This document shows, piece after piece, positions 49,501-60,200 of a stretch of DNA of 64,000 nt. Where the stretch lies: positions 318,835,001 through 318,899,000 of the forward strand of contig CM038214.1 of NCBI GenBank assembly GCA_021442155.1. The letters are read 5' to 3'. How positions within the stretch are numbered: the first letter of the stretch is position 1; each line of letters begins with the position of its first letter. This stretch comes from Cymbidium sinense (lineage: Eukaryota > Streptophyta > Magnoliopsida > Asparagales > Orchidaceae). A program made the translations under genes and the position numbers. The notes under the pieces were generated by a model. The model saw only the letters and a list, made by a program, of their open reading frames with translations. It did no database searches and had not been told where the DNA came from.

Positions 49501-50595
49501 GGTTTTAGGTTTAGGGTTTAGGGTTTTTAGGGTTCAGGGTTTAGGCTTTACGATTTTGGATTTATGATTTAGGGATTAGGGTTTTAGTGTTTAGGGTTAG
49601 GGTTGTATGTTTTACAATTTTGGGTTTAGGGTTTAGGGTTTAGTGTTTTGGGATTAGGGTTTTAGGGTTTAGGATTTATGGTTTAGGGTTTAGGGTTTTT
49701 AGGGTTTAGGATTTTTAGGGTTCAGGGTTTAGGGTTTTTAGGTTAATTTTTATTTTACTTTTATTTTTAGGTTTTTAATTAATTTTTAATGAATAGTTTT
49801 TATGTTTTTATTTTAGATTTATTTTTAGGTTTTATTTTTTAGTTTAGGTTTAAGTTTATTTTTAGTTTAATTTATTTTATTTAGTTTAGGTTTAGGTTTA
49901 GGATTATTTTATTTTAGGCTTAGGTTTAAGTTTTATTTATTTTAGTTTAGTTTATTTTAGTGTAGGTTTAGGTTTATTTTATTTTTATTTTAGGCTTTGG
50001 TCTTTTTTTAGCTTAGGGTTTAGGTTTTATTTTTTATTTATTTTTAGGTTTTACTTTTAAGTTTATTATTTATGTTTAGGTTTTTATTTAGTTTTTATTT
50101 TATTTTAATTTAAGTTAAATTTATTTTTATTTTTGGTTTATTTTTTATTTTATTTAGTTTTTTTATTTTTTAATTTAGTTTAGGTTTTTATTTTTTTATA
50201 TTTTACTTTAGTTTTTATCTTTTATTTTTTTTCCTTTTTGGTTTAGGTTTCTTAATTTATGTTTTTATTTTATTTTATTTTATAATTTTATTTTGGTTTA
50301 TATTTTTATTTAGTTTATTTTTAGGTCTTTTTTAGTTTAGGTTTAGTTTTTTTTAGCTTTTTTAGGGTATAGGGTTTAGGGTTTAGGGGTTGGGTGTTTG
50401 GGGTTTCGAGTTTAGGGTATAGGGTTTTATTTTTTTTGGTTTAAGGTTTAGGGTTTAGGGTTTAAGTTTTAGGGCTTGGGGTTTAGAAGTTAGGGTTTTA
50501 GGGTTTAAGGTTTATGGTTTAGGATTTTTTGGGTTTAGGGTTTAGGTTTTAGGTTTTAGGTTTAGGGTTCAGGTTTTAGTTTAGGGTTTTTGGTT
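43563..50595 (+). repeat. TTTAGGG-type higher-order array, right part, block 1
   Basis: Mirror image of the left arrays: AT-rich zone, then TTTAGGG-rich zone, then T-run, then tag of the form AATTAAGTAAAC followed by CGGTAGG or similar. Tags lie near 43831, 44738, 45991, 46841, 48200 and 49226, spaced 907, 1,253, 850, 1,359 and 1,026 bp. The + strand is almost free of C. A denser, irregular TTTAGGG zone at 45600-45970 contains GGTGGTTTA-type variants. No gene is visible. Confidence 0.9.
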
Positions 50596-50640
50596 TTTTT
50601 AACAGACAATAAATTTAGATTAAACCTTTCTTCTTTTGTT
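50596..50640 (-). repeat. GRP 3'-UTR tail (tail 5)
   Basis: The reverse complement gives GAAGAAAGGTTTAATCTAAA and TTATTGTCTGTT, matching the last part of the GRP UTR. No GRP coding part follows; the sequence passes straight into TTTATTT array text. Confidence 0.65.
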
Positions 50641-51100
50641 TATTTAATTTATTTTTTTATTTATTTTAGTTTATTTTATTTTATATTTTTATTTATGTTT
50701 ACTTTTTATTTTTATTTATGTTTACTTTTTTTCAATTTAGTTTAGTCTTTTTATTATTGGTTTGTTTATTTTAGTTTAGGTTTTTTATTTTAGTTTATTT
50801 TTAAAGTTTAGGTTTAGGTTTATTTTTAAGTTGAGTTTTTTTTATATTTTATTTTTTAAGTTTAGGTTTTATATTTTATTTTTAGATTTAGAATTCAGTT
50901 TTTATTTTATTTTTTTAGGTTGAGGTTTTAGGTTTTTATTTTAGGTTCATTTTTAGGTTTTATTTTTTAATTTAGGTTTAGGTTTATTTTTAGTTTAAAG
51001 GATTCATGTGATGATTATTTCAATAAATTTTACGCTAGCTGTCGACTACCTAACGCAACCCTCCACTTTTTACATCTAGACTTAGGACCGGCAATGGTAG

Positions 51101-51137
<37 letters not shown>

Positions 51138-52140
51138 TTTTAGTTTATTTTATTTTATTTAGTTTAGGTTTATTTTAAGTTTAGGTTTAGGTTTATTTAT
51201 TTTAGTTTATTTTATTTTAGTTTAGGTTAAGTTTTCTTTTATTTTGTTTTTTTATTTTAGGTTTAAGTTTTCTTAGTTTAGGGTTTAGGTTTTATTTTTT
51301 ATTTATTTTTAGGTTTAATTCTTTAGGTTTAGGTTTTTATTTAATTTTTATTTTATTTTATTTTAGGTTAATTTTATTTTTATTTTATGTTTTATTTTTA
51401 TTTTATTTAGGTTGTTTATCCTTAGGTCTATTCTATTTTTTAGTTTTATTTAGGTTTTTATTTACTTTATTTTAGTTTATTTTTTTATTTTTAGGTTTAG
51501 GTTTAGGTTTTAGTTTAGGTTTTATTTTATTTTATTTTTTATTTTATTTATGTTTAGTTTTTTATTTATTTTATTTTAGGTTTTATTTAATTTAGGTTTA
51601 AGTTTTTAGGTTTTTAATGTTTACAATTTATGGTTAGGGTTTAGGGTTTAATGTTTAGGCTTTAAGGTTTAGGGTTTTTAGGGTTTAGGGTTTAGGATTT
51701 AAGGTCTAAGGTTTAGGGTTAAGTAAGGGTTTAGAGTTAGTTTAGGGTTTAGGTTTTAGGGTTTAAGATTTTTAGGGTTTGGGGTTTAGGGTTTTAGGGT
51801 TTTCGGGTTTAAGTTTTAGGTTTAGGGTTCAAGTTTTAGTTTAGGGTTAGGGTTAGTTTAAGGTTTAGAGTTTATGGTTTATAGTTTAGTGTTTTAGGGT
51901 TTAGTGTTTAGGGTTTATAGTTTAGGGTTTAGGGTTAGAGGGTTTAGGGGTAGGGTTTGGGGTTTAGGGTTTAGGGTTTGGGGTTTTATTTTCTGGTTTA
52001 GGATTTAGGGTTTAGGGTTTAAGTTTTATGGCTTAGGGTTTATAAATTAGGGTTTTAGGCTTTAAGGTTTAGGGTTTAGGGTTTAGGTTTTAGGTTTAGG
52101 GTTCAGGTTTTAGTTTAGGGTTTATATTTTTGGTTTCTTT
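50641..52140 (+). repeat. TTTAGGG-type array between two UTR tails
   Basis: AT-rich zone 50641-51590, interrupted by the RTE tail, then a TTTAGGG-rich zone to 52140. No tag is seen in this unit. No gene is visible. Confidence 0.88.
50998..51132 (+). mobile_element. RTE LINE 3' tail with perfect 15-bp target-site duplication
   Basis: 135 bp consisting of GGATTCATGTGATG, then CGACTACCTAACGCAACCCT, then GGACCGGCAATGGTAGTG and about ten TTG repeats. This is the very 3' end of a plant RTE-type LINE. It is flanked by TTTATTTTTAGTTTA at 50983-50997 and again at 51133-51147. The tandem copy of this array region shows the matching single site at 52525-52539 (last base differs). The tail is unlike that at 3655, so it comes from another subfamily. 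The insertion is too short to encode anything. Confidence 0.92.
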
Positions 52141-52180
52141 AATAGAGAATAAATTCAGATTCAATATTTCTTCTTTTGTT
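52141..52180 (-). repeat. GRP 3'-UTR tail (tail 6)
   Basis: The reverse complement gives GAAGAAATATTGAATCTGAA and TTATTCTCT. It is the tandem copy of tail 5 and is likewise followed by TTTATTT array text rather than by GRP coding sequence. Confidence 0.7.
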
Positions 52181-54265
52181 TATTTAGTTTATTTTTTATT
52201 TATTGTAGTTTATTTTGGTTTATATTTTTATTTATGTTTACTTTTTATTTTTATTTATGTTTACCTTTTGTTTTTATTTAGTTTAGTTTTTTTATTATTG
52301 GTTTATTTATTTTAGTTTAGGTTTTTTATTTTAGTTTATTTTTAAGGATTAGGTTTAGGTATATTTTTTAGTTGAGTTTTATTTATATTTTATTTTTTAG
52401 GTTTAGGTTTAATTTTTTTATTTTTAGATTTAGGATTAGGTTTTTATTTTATTTTTTTAGGTTCAAGTTTTAAGTTTTTATTTTAGGTTTATTTTTAGGT
52501 TTTATTTTTTAGTTTAGGTTTAAGTTTATTTTTAGTTTCTTTTATTTTATTTAGTTTAGGTTTATTTTAGGTTTAGGTTTAGGTTTTATTTATTTTAGTT
52601 TATTTTATTTTAGTTTAGGTTTAGTTTTATTTTATTTTATTTTTTTAGCTTTAGGTTTTTTTTTAGTTTAGAGTTTAGGTTTTTTTTATATTTATTTATT
52701 TTTGGGTTTAGTTTTTAGGTTTAGGTTTTTATTTGATTTTATTTTAGGTTAATTTTATTTTTATTTTATATTTTGTTTTTATTTTATTTAGGTTGTTTAT
52801 TCCTAGGTTTATTTTTATTTTTTATTTTTCCTTTTTTAAGTTTTTATTTATTTTATTTTAGTTTATTTTTTTATATTTAGGTTTAGATTTAGCTTAGGTT
52901 TAAGTTTTTAGGTTTCTAGGGTTTAACATTTAGGGTTTAGGGTTTAGGGTTTAGGGTTTAGGATTTAGGTTTAGGGTCTAGGGTTTAGGGTTTAGTGTTT
53001 AGGCTTTAGGGTTTAGGGTTTTAAGGTTTTAGGTTTAGGGTTTAGGATTTTAAGGTTTAGGGTTTAGATTATTTTAGGTTTAAGTTTTAAGTTTAGGTTT
53101 AGGTTTTAGTTTAAGGTTAGGAGTTTAGGTTTAGGGTTTAGGTTTAGATTTTTTAGTTTAAGTTCTGTTTAAGGTTTAGGTTTATAGTTTCAGGTTAGTT
53201 AGTTTAGGGTTTAGGTTAAGTTTTGGGTTTAAATTTATTGTTTTGTTTTAGGTTTTAATTTTAGGTTTAGTTTAGTTTAGTTTAGTTTTAGTTGATTTAG
53301 AGTTTAAGGTTGTGTGTTTAAGCTTTAGAGTTTTTGGTTTAGGGTCAATTTTAGGGTTTAGGGTTTATTTATTTATTTATTAATTTTTTTAATTTTTTAA
53401 TTTTTTTAAATTAAATAAACTGGCAAGTTTAGGTTTATTTAGTTTATTTTTTTATTTTATTTTATTTTATTTTTATTTTGATTTAGGTTTATTTTGATTT
53501 TTATTTAGTTTAGTCTATTTATTTTAGTTTAGGTTTTTTATTTTAGTTTATTTTTTTAGTTTTAGGTTTATTTTTTAATTTAGTTTTATTTTTATTTCAT
53601 TTTTTAGGTGTAGGTTTTATTTTTTATTTTTTGGTTTAATTTTTTAGGTTTAGGTTTTAGGTTTTTATTTTAGGTTTATTTTTAGGTTTTATTTTTTTGT
53701 TTAGGTTTAGTTTTATTTTTATTTCATTTAGTTTAGTTAGTTTAGGTTTAGGTTTAGTTTATTTTAGGTTTATGTTTTATTTATTTTTAGTTTATTTTAT
53801 TTTAGTGTAGGTTTAACTTTTTTTTTAGTTTAGGGTTTTGGTTTTATCTTTTATTCATTTTTAGGTTTATTGTTTAGGTTTAGGTTTTTATTTAGTTTTT
53901 ATTTTATTTTATTCTTATTTTAGGTTTAGTTTTAATTCTATTTAGGTTTTTATTTTTTTAGTTTAGTTTAAGTTTTAATTTATTTTATTTTAGTTTAATT
54001 TTTATTTCTTATTTTATTTTCTTTTTAGGTGTATGTTTAGGTTTAAGTTTTGGTTTATGTTTTTATTTTATTTTATTTTTTTATTATAGTTTGATTTAGG
54101 TTTTTTATTTATTTTATTTTTAGGTCTTATTTAGGCTTTAGCTTTTTTAGGTTCTTTGGTTTTTTTGGATTTAAGGTTTAGGGTTTAGGGTTTAGGGCTT
54201 CAGTTTTAGGTTAAGGGTTCTGGTTTTGGTTTAGCATTTAGGGCTTTTGGTTTTTATTTTATTTT
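52181..54265 (+). repeat. TTTAGGG-type array before GRP copy 3
   Basis: AT-rich zone to 52910, irregular TTTAGGG-rich zone 52915-53360, T-run and tag near 53410-53430 (TTAAATAAACTGGCAAG), AT-rich zone to 54150 and a short TTTAGGG zone to 54265. The open frame at 52130-52315 is a repeat translation. No gene is visible. Confidence 0.88.
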
Positions 54266-54459
54266 ACAGAGAAATAATTTAGATTCAACCTTTCTTCTTT
54301 CTAATTTCATGAACTAAGTAATACACCAAGTTTTCTATGACATAAGTGACAACATAGATAAAAAAATTGCACGCATAGAGTAAATCAAAAACCCTAGATA
54401 ACTAGAATTGTCTCTATTGTAAAGATAATCCATAAGTAGCAGATCGAATCGGTCGTTCT
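54266..54459 (-). other. GRP 3' UTR, copy 3
   Basis: The reverse complement of 7160-7340 and 34727-34927 (CTTCTTTCTAATTTCATGAA, CAAGTTTTCTATGACATAAG, CCCTAGATAACTAGAAT). It ends at ACAGAG, next to a T-run and TTTAGG text, as in the other copies. Confidence 0.8.
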
Positions 54460-54718
54460 TCATTTTCTCCAGTTCCATTCAGAACCACCCCATCATATCC
54501 CGATCTCTCCCTCCTTTACCACCACGGCTGTAACCTCCGTCACTCCTCCTGCCTTCATAACAACTACTACTCTGACCACCAGCTCTATATCAACTAACAA
54601 CTCTAGATTCCCCACCACCATTGTGATAACCACCACCTCTGCCTTCATCTCCACCGTTAGATCTAGAATGAGCCTCGTTGACATTGATGTTCATGTCGTC
54701 AATATTCTGCCCATTCTT
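54460..54718 (-). pseudogene. Glycine-rich RNA-binding protein pseudogene, copy 3
   Basis: Minus strand from 54718 reads KNGQNIDDMNINVNEAHSRS, the RRM end, then the Gly-rich tail (GGDEGRGGGYHNGGGESR, EGRRSDGGYSRGG). A TGA interrupts the tail and a frameshift near 54490 moves the C-terminus out of frame; in the shifted frame WRK and a TGA (54462-54460) correspond to the native end. The open frame 54684-54493 is out of frame with the protein. The 5' junction is again CCCTAAG followed by AATGGNCA. The first half of the RRM is missing, so the three copies derive from one captured fragment. Confidence 0.88.
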
Positions 54719-57185
54719 AGGGTAAAGGTTTTGGTTTAGGTTTATTTTTGTAATTTATTTTGTCACTTTAGGTTTAGGTTTAGGGTTTGGGGTTTAGGGT
54801 TTAGGGTTTAAGGTTTAGGGTTTAGGGTTTAGGGTTAGAGTTCAGGGTTTAGGGTTTAGGGTTTTAGGGTTTACGCTTTTAGGGTTTAGGGTTTAGGGTT
54901 AGGACTTAGGGTTTAGGGTTTAGGGTTTAGGGTATTTTAGGGCTTACGATTTAGGGATTAGGGTTTAGAGTTGTAGCTTTAGGGTTTAGGGTTTAGGATT
55001 TATGGTATCTTTTTATTTAAAATTAAGTAAACTGGTAGGTTTATGTTTATTTAGATTATTTACTTTATTTTTTATTTATTTTAGTTTATTTTATTTTATA
55101 TTTTTTATTTATGTTTATTTTATATTTTTATTTAGTTTAGCTTATTTATTTTAGGTTTATCTATTTCAATTTAGGTTTTTTATTTTAGTTTATTTTTTAG
55201 GCTTAGGTTTAGGTTTTTATTTTATTATTTTATGTTTAGGTTTTAGGTTTTTATTTTAGGTTTATTTTGATGGTTTCATTTTTTAGTTTATTTTTAGTTT
55301 AATTTATTTATTTAGTTTCGGTTTAGCTTTAATTTATTTTAGTTTACGTTTAGGTTTATTTTTTTTGTTTATTTTATTTTTATTTTAGGTTTAGGTTTTT
55401 TCTTAGTTCGGGTTTTGGTTTTATTTTTTATTTATTTTTAGGTTTTATTTTAAGGTTTATTTTTTAGGTTTAGGTTTTTATTTAATTTTTATTTTATTTT
55501 ATTTTAGGTTTTTATTTTTATTTTAGATTTAGTTTTTATTTTATTTATGTTTTTTATTCTTAAGTTTATTTTATTTTTTTTAGTTTATTTTAGGATTCTA
55601 TTTATTTTATTTTAGCTTATTTTTATTAGTTTATTTCATTTTATTTTTAGGTTTAGGTTTAGGTTTTAGTTTAGGTTTTTATTTTATTTAATTTTAAATT
55701 TTATTTAGTTCTAGGTTTATTTATTTATTTTATTTTGAGGTTTAGGTTTAGGTTTAGGTTTTTTTATTTATTTTATTTTTAGGTTTAATTTAGTTGTGGT
55801 TTAGGTTTTTAGGTTTTTATGGTTTATGGTGTAGGGTTTAGGGTTTACAATTTAAGGTTTTAGGGTTTATGGTTTATGGTTAGGGTTTAGGGTTTAGGGT
55901 TTATGGTTTAGGGTTAGCTTAGGGTTATGGGTTTTGGGTTTAGGGTTTAGGCTCTAGGGTTTTGGGTTTTTAAGGATTAAGGTTTTGGGTTTTGGGTTAG
56001 TTTAGGGTTAAGGGTTTTAGGGTTTAGGGTTTAGGATTTAGGGTTTTTTAGAGTTTTGGGTTTAGGGTTGTAGATTTAGGATTTAAGATTAGTTTTAGGG
56101 TTTAGGGTTTAGAATATAGAATTTAGGGTTTAGGGTGTTTTTTTTAATTAAGTAAACCAGTAGGTTTAGGTTTACTTAGTTTATTTTTTATTTTTTTTTT
56201 ATTTTATTTTCTTTGGTTTTATTTTTATTTCATTTAGTTTAGTTTATTTATTTTGGTTTATTTATTTTAGTTTAGGTTTTATTTTAGTTTATTTTTTTAG
56301 GTTTAGGTTTTTGGTTTATGTTTATTTTTTGTTTAGTTTTATTTTTATTTTATTTTTTAGGTTTAGGTTTTATTTTTTATTTTTAGGTTTAGGTTTAGGA
56401 TTCTATTTTATTTTTTTTTGGTTTAGGTTTTAGCTTTTTATTTTATGTTTATTTTTTGGTTATTTTTTATTTTAGGTTTAGGTTTATTTTTAGTTTATTT
56501 TATTTTATTTAGTTTAGGGTTCAAGTTTAGTTAATTTTAGGTTTAGGTTTTGGTTTTATTTAATTTAGTTTTTTTTATTTTAGTTTAGCTTTATGTTTAT
56601 TATATTTTTTATTTCAGGTTTAGGTTTTTTTTTAGTTTAGGGTTTAGGTTTTATTTTTTATTTATTTTTAGGTTTTATTTACATATTTATTTTTTAGGTT
56701 TATGTTTTTATTTTATTTTATATGAGGTTTATTTTATTTTTATTTTACATTTAGTTTTTATTTTATTTATGCTTTTTTTAGGTTTATTTCATTTTTACAG
56801 TTTAGTTTCGCTTTTTAGTTATTTTATTTTTGTTTATTTTTTATTTTTTATTTATTTTATTTTTAGGTTTAGGTTTTGGTTTAGGTTTTAGTTTAGCTTT
56901 TTTTAATATTATTATTTTTATTTTATTTAGGTTGAAGTTTATTTATTAAATTTATTTTTAAGTTTTATTTAGTTTATGTTTAGGTATTTAGGTTTTTAGG
57001 GTGTAGTGTTTAGGGTTTACGATTTATTGTTTAGGGTTTAGGGTTTAGGGTTTGGGGTTTAGGGTTTGGGGTTTAGGATTTAGGGTTGTAGGTTTTAGAG
57101 TTTAGGGTTTAGGGTTTTGGGTTTTGGGTTTTAAGTTTAGGGTTCAAGATTTAGTTTATGGTTTTGGGTTTTTGGTTTTTTTTTT
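54719..57185 (+). repeat. TTTAGGG-type higher-order array, right part, last block
   Basis: Dense TTTAGGG zone 54780-55000, tag near 55021-55040 (AATTAAGTAAACTGGTAGG), AT-rich zone to 55790, TTTAGGG zone to 56135, tag near 56145-56165, AT-rich zone to 56980 and a final TTTAGGG zone to 57185. Tag spacing is 1,124 bp. No gene is visible. Confidence 0.9.
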
Positions 57186-57250
57186 ACAGAGAACAAATTC
57201 AAATTCAACATTTCTTCTTTTCGATTTCATCAACAAAGCAACAAACCAAG
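57186..57250 (-). repeat. GRP 3'-UTR tail (tail 7), fused to gypsy B
   Basis: The reverse complement contains GTTGATGAAATCG, GAAGAAATGTTGAAT and GAATTTGTTCTCTGT followed by an A-run. It is therefore the GRP UTR end. Upstream (in UTR sense) it is fused directly to the gypsy B end at about 57251 instead of to GRP coding sequence. Confidence 0.78.
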
Positions 57251-60200
57251 CAAGTGAGGAGATCAAATGACCTCCATGGGGCTAGCTAAAGCCTCGTGTT
57301 CCCGGGATATCTCGACTATATACCCATTACCATTCAATCTTATATAAATCAAAACATGAATAGAGGAAAGAAAACTCAACATTCATACACTTCAGATATA
57401 AGCACATGCATTTCTTATGTATTTATAACTCGCATCATAACACATATTATTATTCATTTATAAGCTTTTGAAAATACATTTAATATTGATAATGCATATA
57501 ATTAATTAAATCAACACATGTAAGCTTAGATAAAGGAAATCCATTTTATTTTACTTGATTTTGAAAAGATGGATGCATTAATTCAAATTTCATACCAAAT
57601 TTAACATAATTGGAAAGATGACATTCAAATATAAGCATGTGATTCATTCAACCAAAGTAGTTCTTAAGGACAATTAAATCAAATAAGATTATTTAAATCA
57701 AACCAAAGCTTCTTTATTATTTAAGTTTTAGATTAGATTTGATTTAAAGAGGAGAAGATAAATCATCACTTGTTATTTTAAATACATTCCCACATTAGTT
57801 ATTTGATTTAATTTAAGGAAATATAATTAAGTTGATTATATGGGTTAATTATGTTGAACCCTTAATTAAATGAATTTATTACCCTTAGTAATATCACCTT
57901 AAAATAATTAACTAAATAATTATGAGCCAACATGATATGCACATAAAATAAACTTGCAATGATCCTAGGAAATAAAAAGGGCCTAATTCAATTAGCTCAT
58001 GATTAATAGTAAATTAGATTAAGGGATTACTCTTATGGTTTTCCCACACATGTGGACTAACCATAATTTCATGAAACTCCTTTAGGTTATTAAACAACTA
58101 AAGATCTACCCCATGATTTAATTAATTAAGGTCTGATGTGATTATGATTTCAATTTGATTAAGTGATTTAATTAATTAGTTAAATCTTAATAAATTTCAC
58201 TTTAAAAAAGGGTGAAATGAACTTAGGGAAAGGTGTCCCAACCCTATTCCTTAGTTCACTTATTGTTGAACAATGATTAATAAACTTAATTAACCAATTT
58301 ATTACTATTTATGGGATTAATCATTAATTACTTAAAAAAAGAATAGTTAATTAGTCAATTTTCTGAATTAAGTGAGCAATAATCCCAAGAGAATCATGGG
58401 AGATAGAGGTCATCCCCTTCATAGTGATCGGATGGTGGGATCGGGTTTGGCTGGTGTCACCATCTAAGTCCCAGGTGGTGGAGGAGGTGAGTTGTTGGCA
58501 GTGGGTTGAAGGTGTGGAGGTGGCTTCCAAGGAGGAATCATGGGTGTCCTATGGGTTTTAAATGCCCAATGGGGAGGGTGAGGTGATTTCAGCTCCCATG
58601 GGTCATGGTAGGCCCAACCACCCCTTGGGTCAGGTTGGGTAGTGTCCTAGGTGAACCACTGGGAGAGTACCAAGTGGTCAAGGAAAAGAAATGGCCACTT
58701 ACATCACTGATTTGTCTCATGTGATGCCCTTGAACCAAGGGTAGAATGGTCATTTATCATTAGATTTGATTTGGCCATATTTGAAATGAGTAAAAAGTGG
58801 GTTAGCCTAAATTTCAAGTCAATTGGAGTTGATTTGGATAGGTTTGGCTCAATTTGACTCATTTATGTCAAATTGTGTTAGGTTGGGTCAGGCTGACCAA
58901 TTGGTCAAATTGGGTCAAACTAATGGTTAGGTCAAGTTCATATGATCATTTGGGATGTTTTGGTTATATTGGTTTGGTTTAGTTTGGCTTAGATTTGATT
59001 TTGGCTCATTTGAATTCATTTGGATCAAATGGGTTAAGTTGACCAAATTTGCCAAATTGGCTTGGGTTGGGTGTTGGTTTGGGTTTAGTTGACCAATTGA
59101 AGATGAATGTAGTCTTTGGTTTTAATTTGGATTTGGTTTTGATTTAGGCCAACTTTTAACTTTAGGTCAATTTGGACTAAGTAGGTCAATTAGGCTCGGT
59201 TGGGTCCAATCATGGCTTTAGTCAAGTTAAAAAATCAATTTTGGAATGAACTTGAGCTATTGGTTGCAATCAATTTGGTTTATATTTTGATTTGACCCAA
59301 TTTGGTCTTTAGGTCAACTTGGGTCAACTTGAGTCATGAGGGCTAATTGGATTTGGTTTGACTCAATTGAAGGTCAAGTCATATTCAAATATTTATTTTG
59401 ATTTGGTATGAATCAATGGATTTGGCTTAAGTTACAATTTGGCTAGTTTGGGTTCATATGGCTTAAGGGGTTGACTTGGTCAAATTACCAAGTGGACTTG
59501 GTTTGACCCAATTTGTGACAATTTATCAACCTAGGGTGATCAACAATCATGATGGGCAGTTTTGATTGGCTTAGTTCAATCCAATTTGGGTAGGATTTGA
59601 AGTGAGCTCAAATAGGTCAAATTGGCCACTTTGGGTCAAGTGGACCAATTGGGTTTAGTTGGTCTGATTTTGGGTTGAGTTTATATATGAATTTGGGATT
59701 GATATATAAATTCAATTGCAATTGGATTGAGTTCAAATGGGTTTTGGTTCAATTGAACATTTCAAGTCAAAAGGGTTAAGTTGGGTTTAACTTGGGTTGC
59801 TTTTGGTTTTGCTTGATGATTGTAAATTTCATTTATATTTTAGAATATAATTGAAGGTATGATTGATTCATGAGAAAATCAATTGAATTTGGGTGTTAGA
59901 ATGAAGGAATTTGGCTAAGTCCATGGAGTTGGGTCATGTGGCTTAGGTTTAAATTTTGATTTAGTTTGATTTAGTTTTGATGATTTAAATATATATTTCA
60001 TTTAAATTTATGAATATGATTGAAAATATGATTGATTTGTGAGAAAATCAATTGAGTTTGACTTGATTTGGACTAAGATTTGGCTAAGTCCATGTGATAG
60101 GTCATATGGCTTAGGAAGGGTTTTGATTTAATTTGATTTAGTTTCATTTAGTTTTGATCATTTGAATGTAGATTTGATTCATATTTAGAAAGATAATTGA

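Larger units (their letters stand above)
50490..52930 (+). repeat. Tandem duplication inside the right array, about 1.4 kb unit
   Basis: Copy 1 is about 50490-51600 and copy 2 about 52030-52930. Shared landmarks are GGTTCAGGTTTTAGTTTAGG, a GRP UTR tail (50601 and 52141), TTATTATTGGTTTGTTTAT or its TTATTTAT form, TTTTTATATTTTATTTTT and GGTTGTTTATCC or GGTTGTTTATTCC (51410 and 52791). The offset is about 1,540 bp before and 1,380 bp after the RTE tail, because only copy 1 carries that insertion. Confidence 0.85.
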
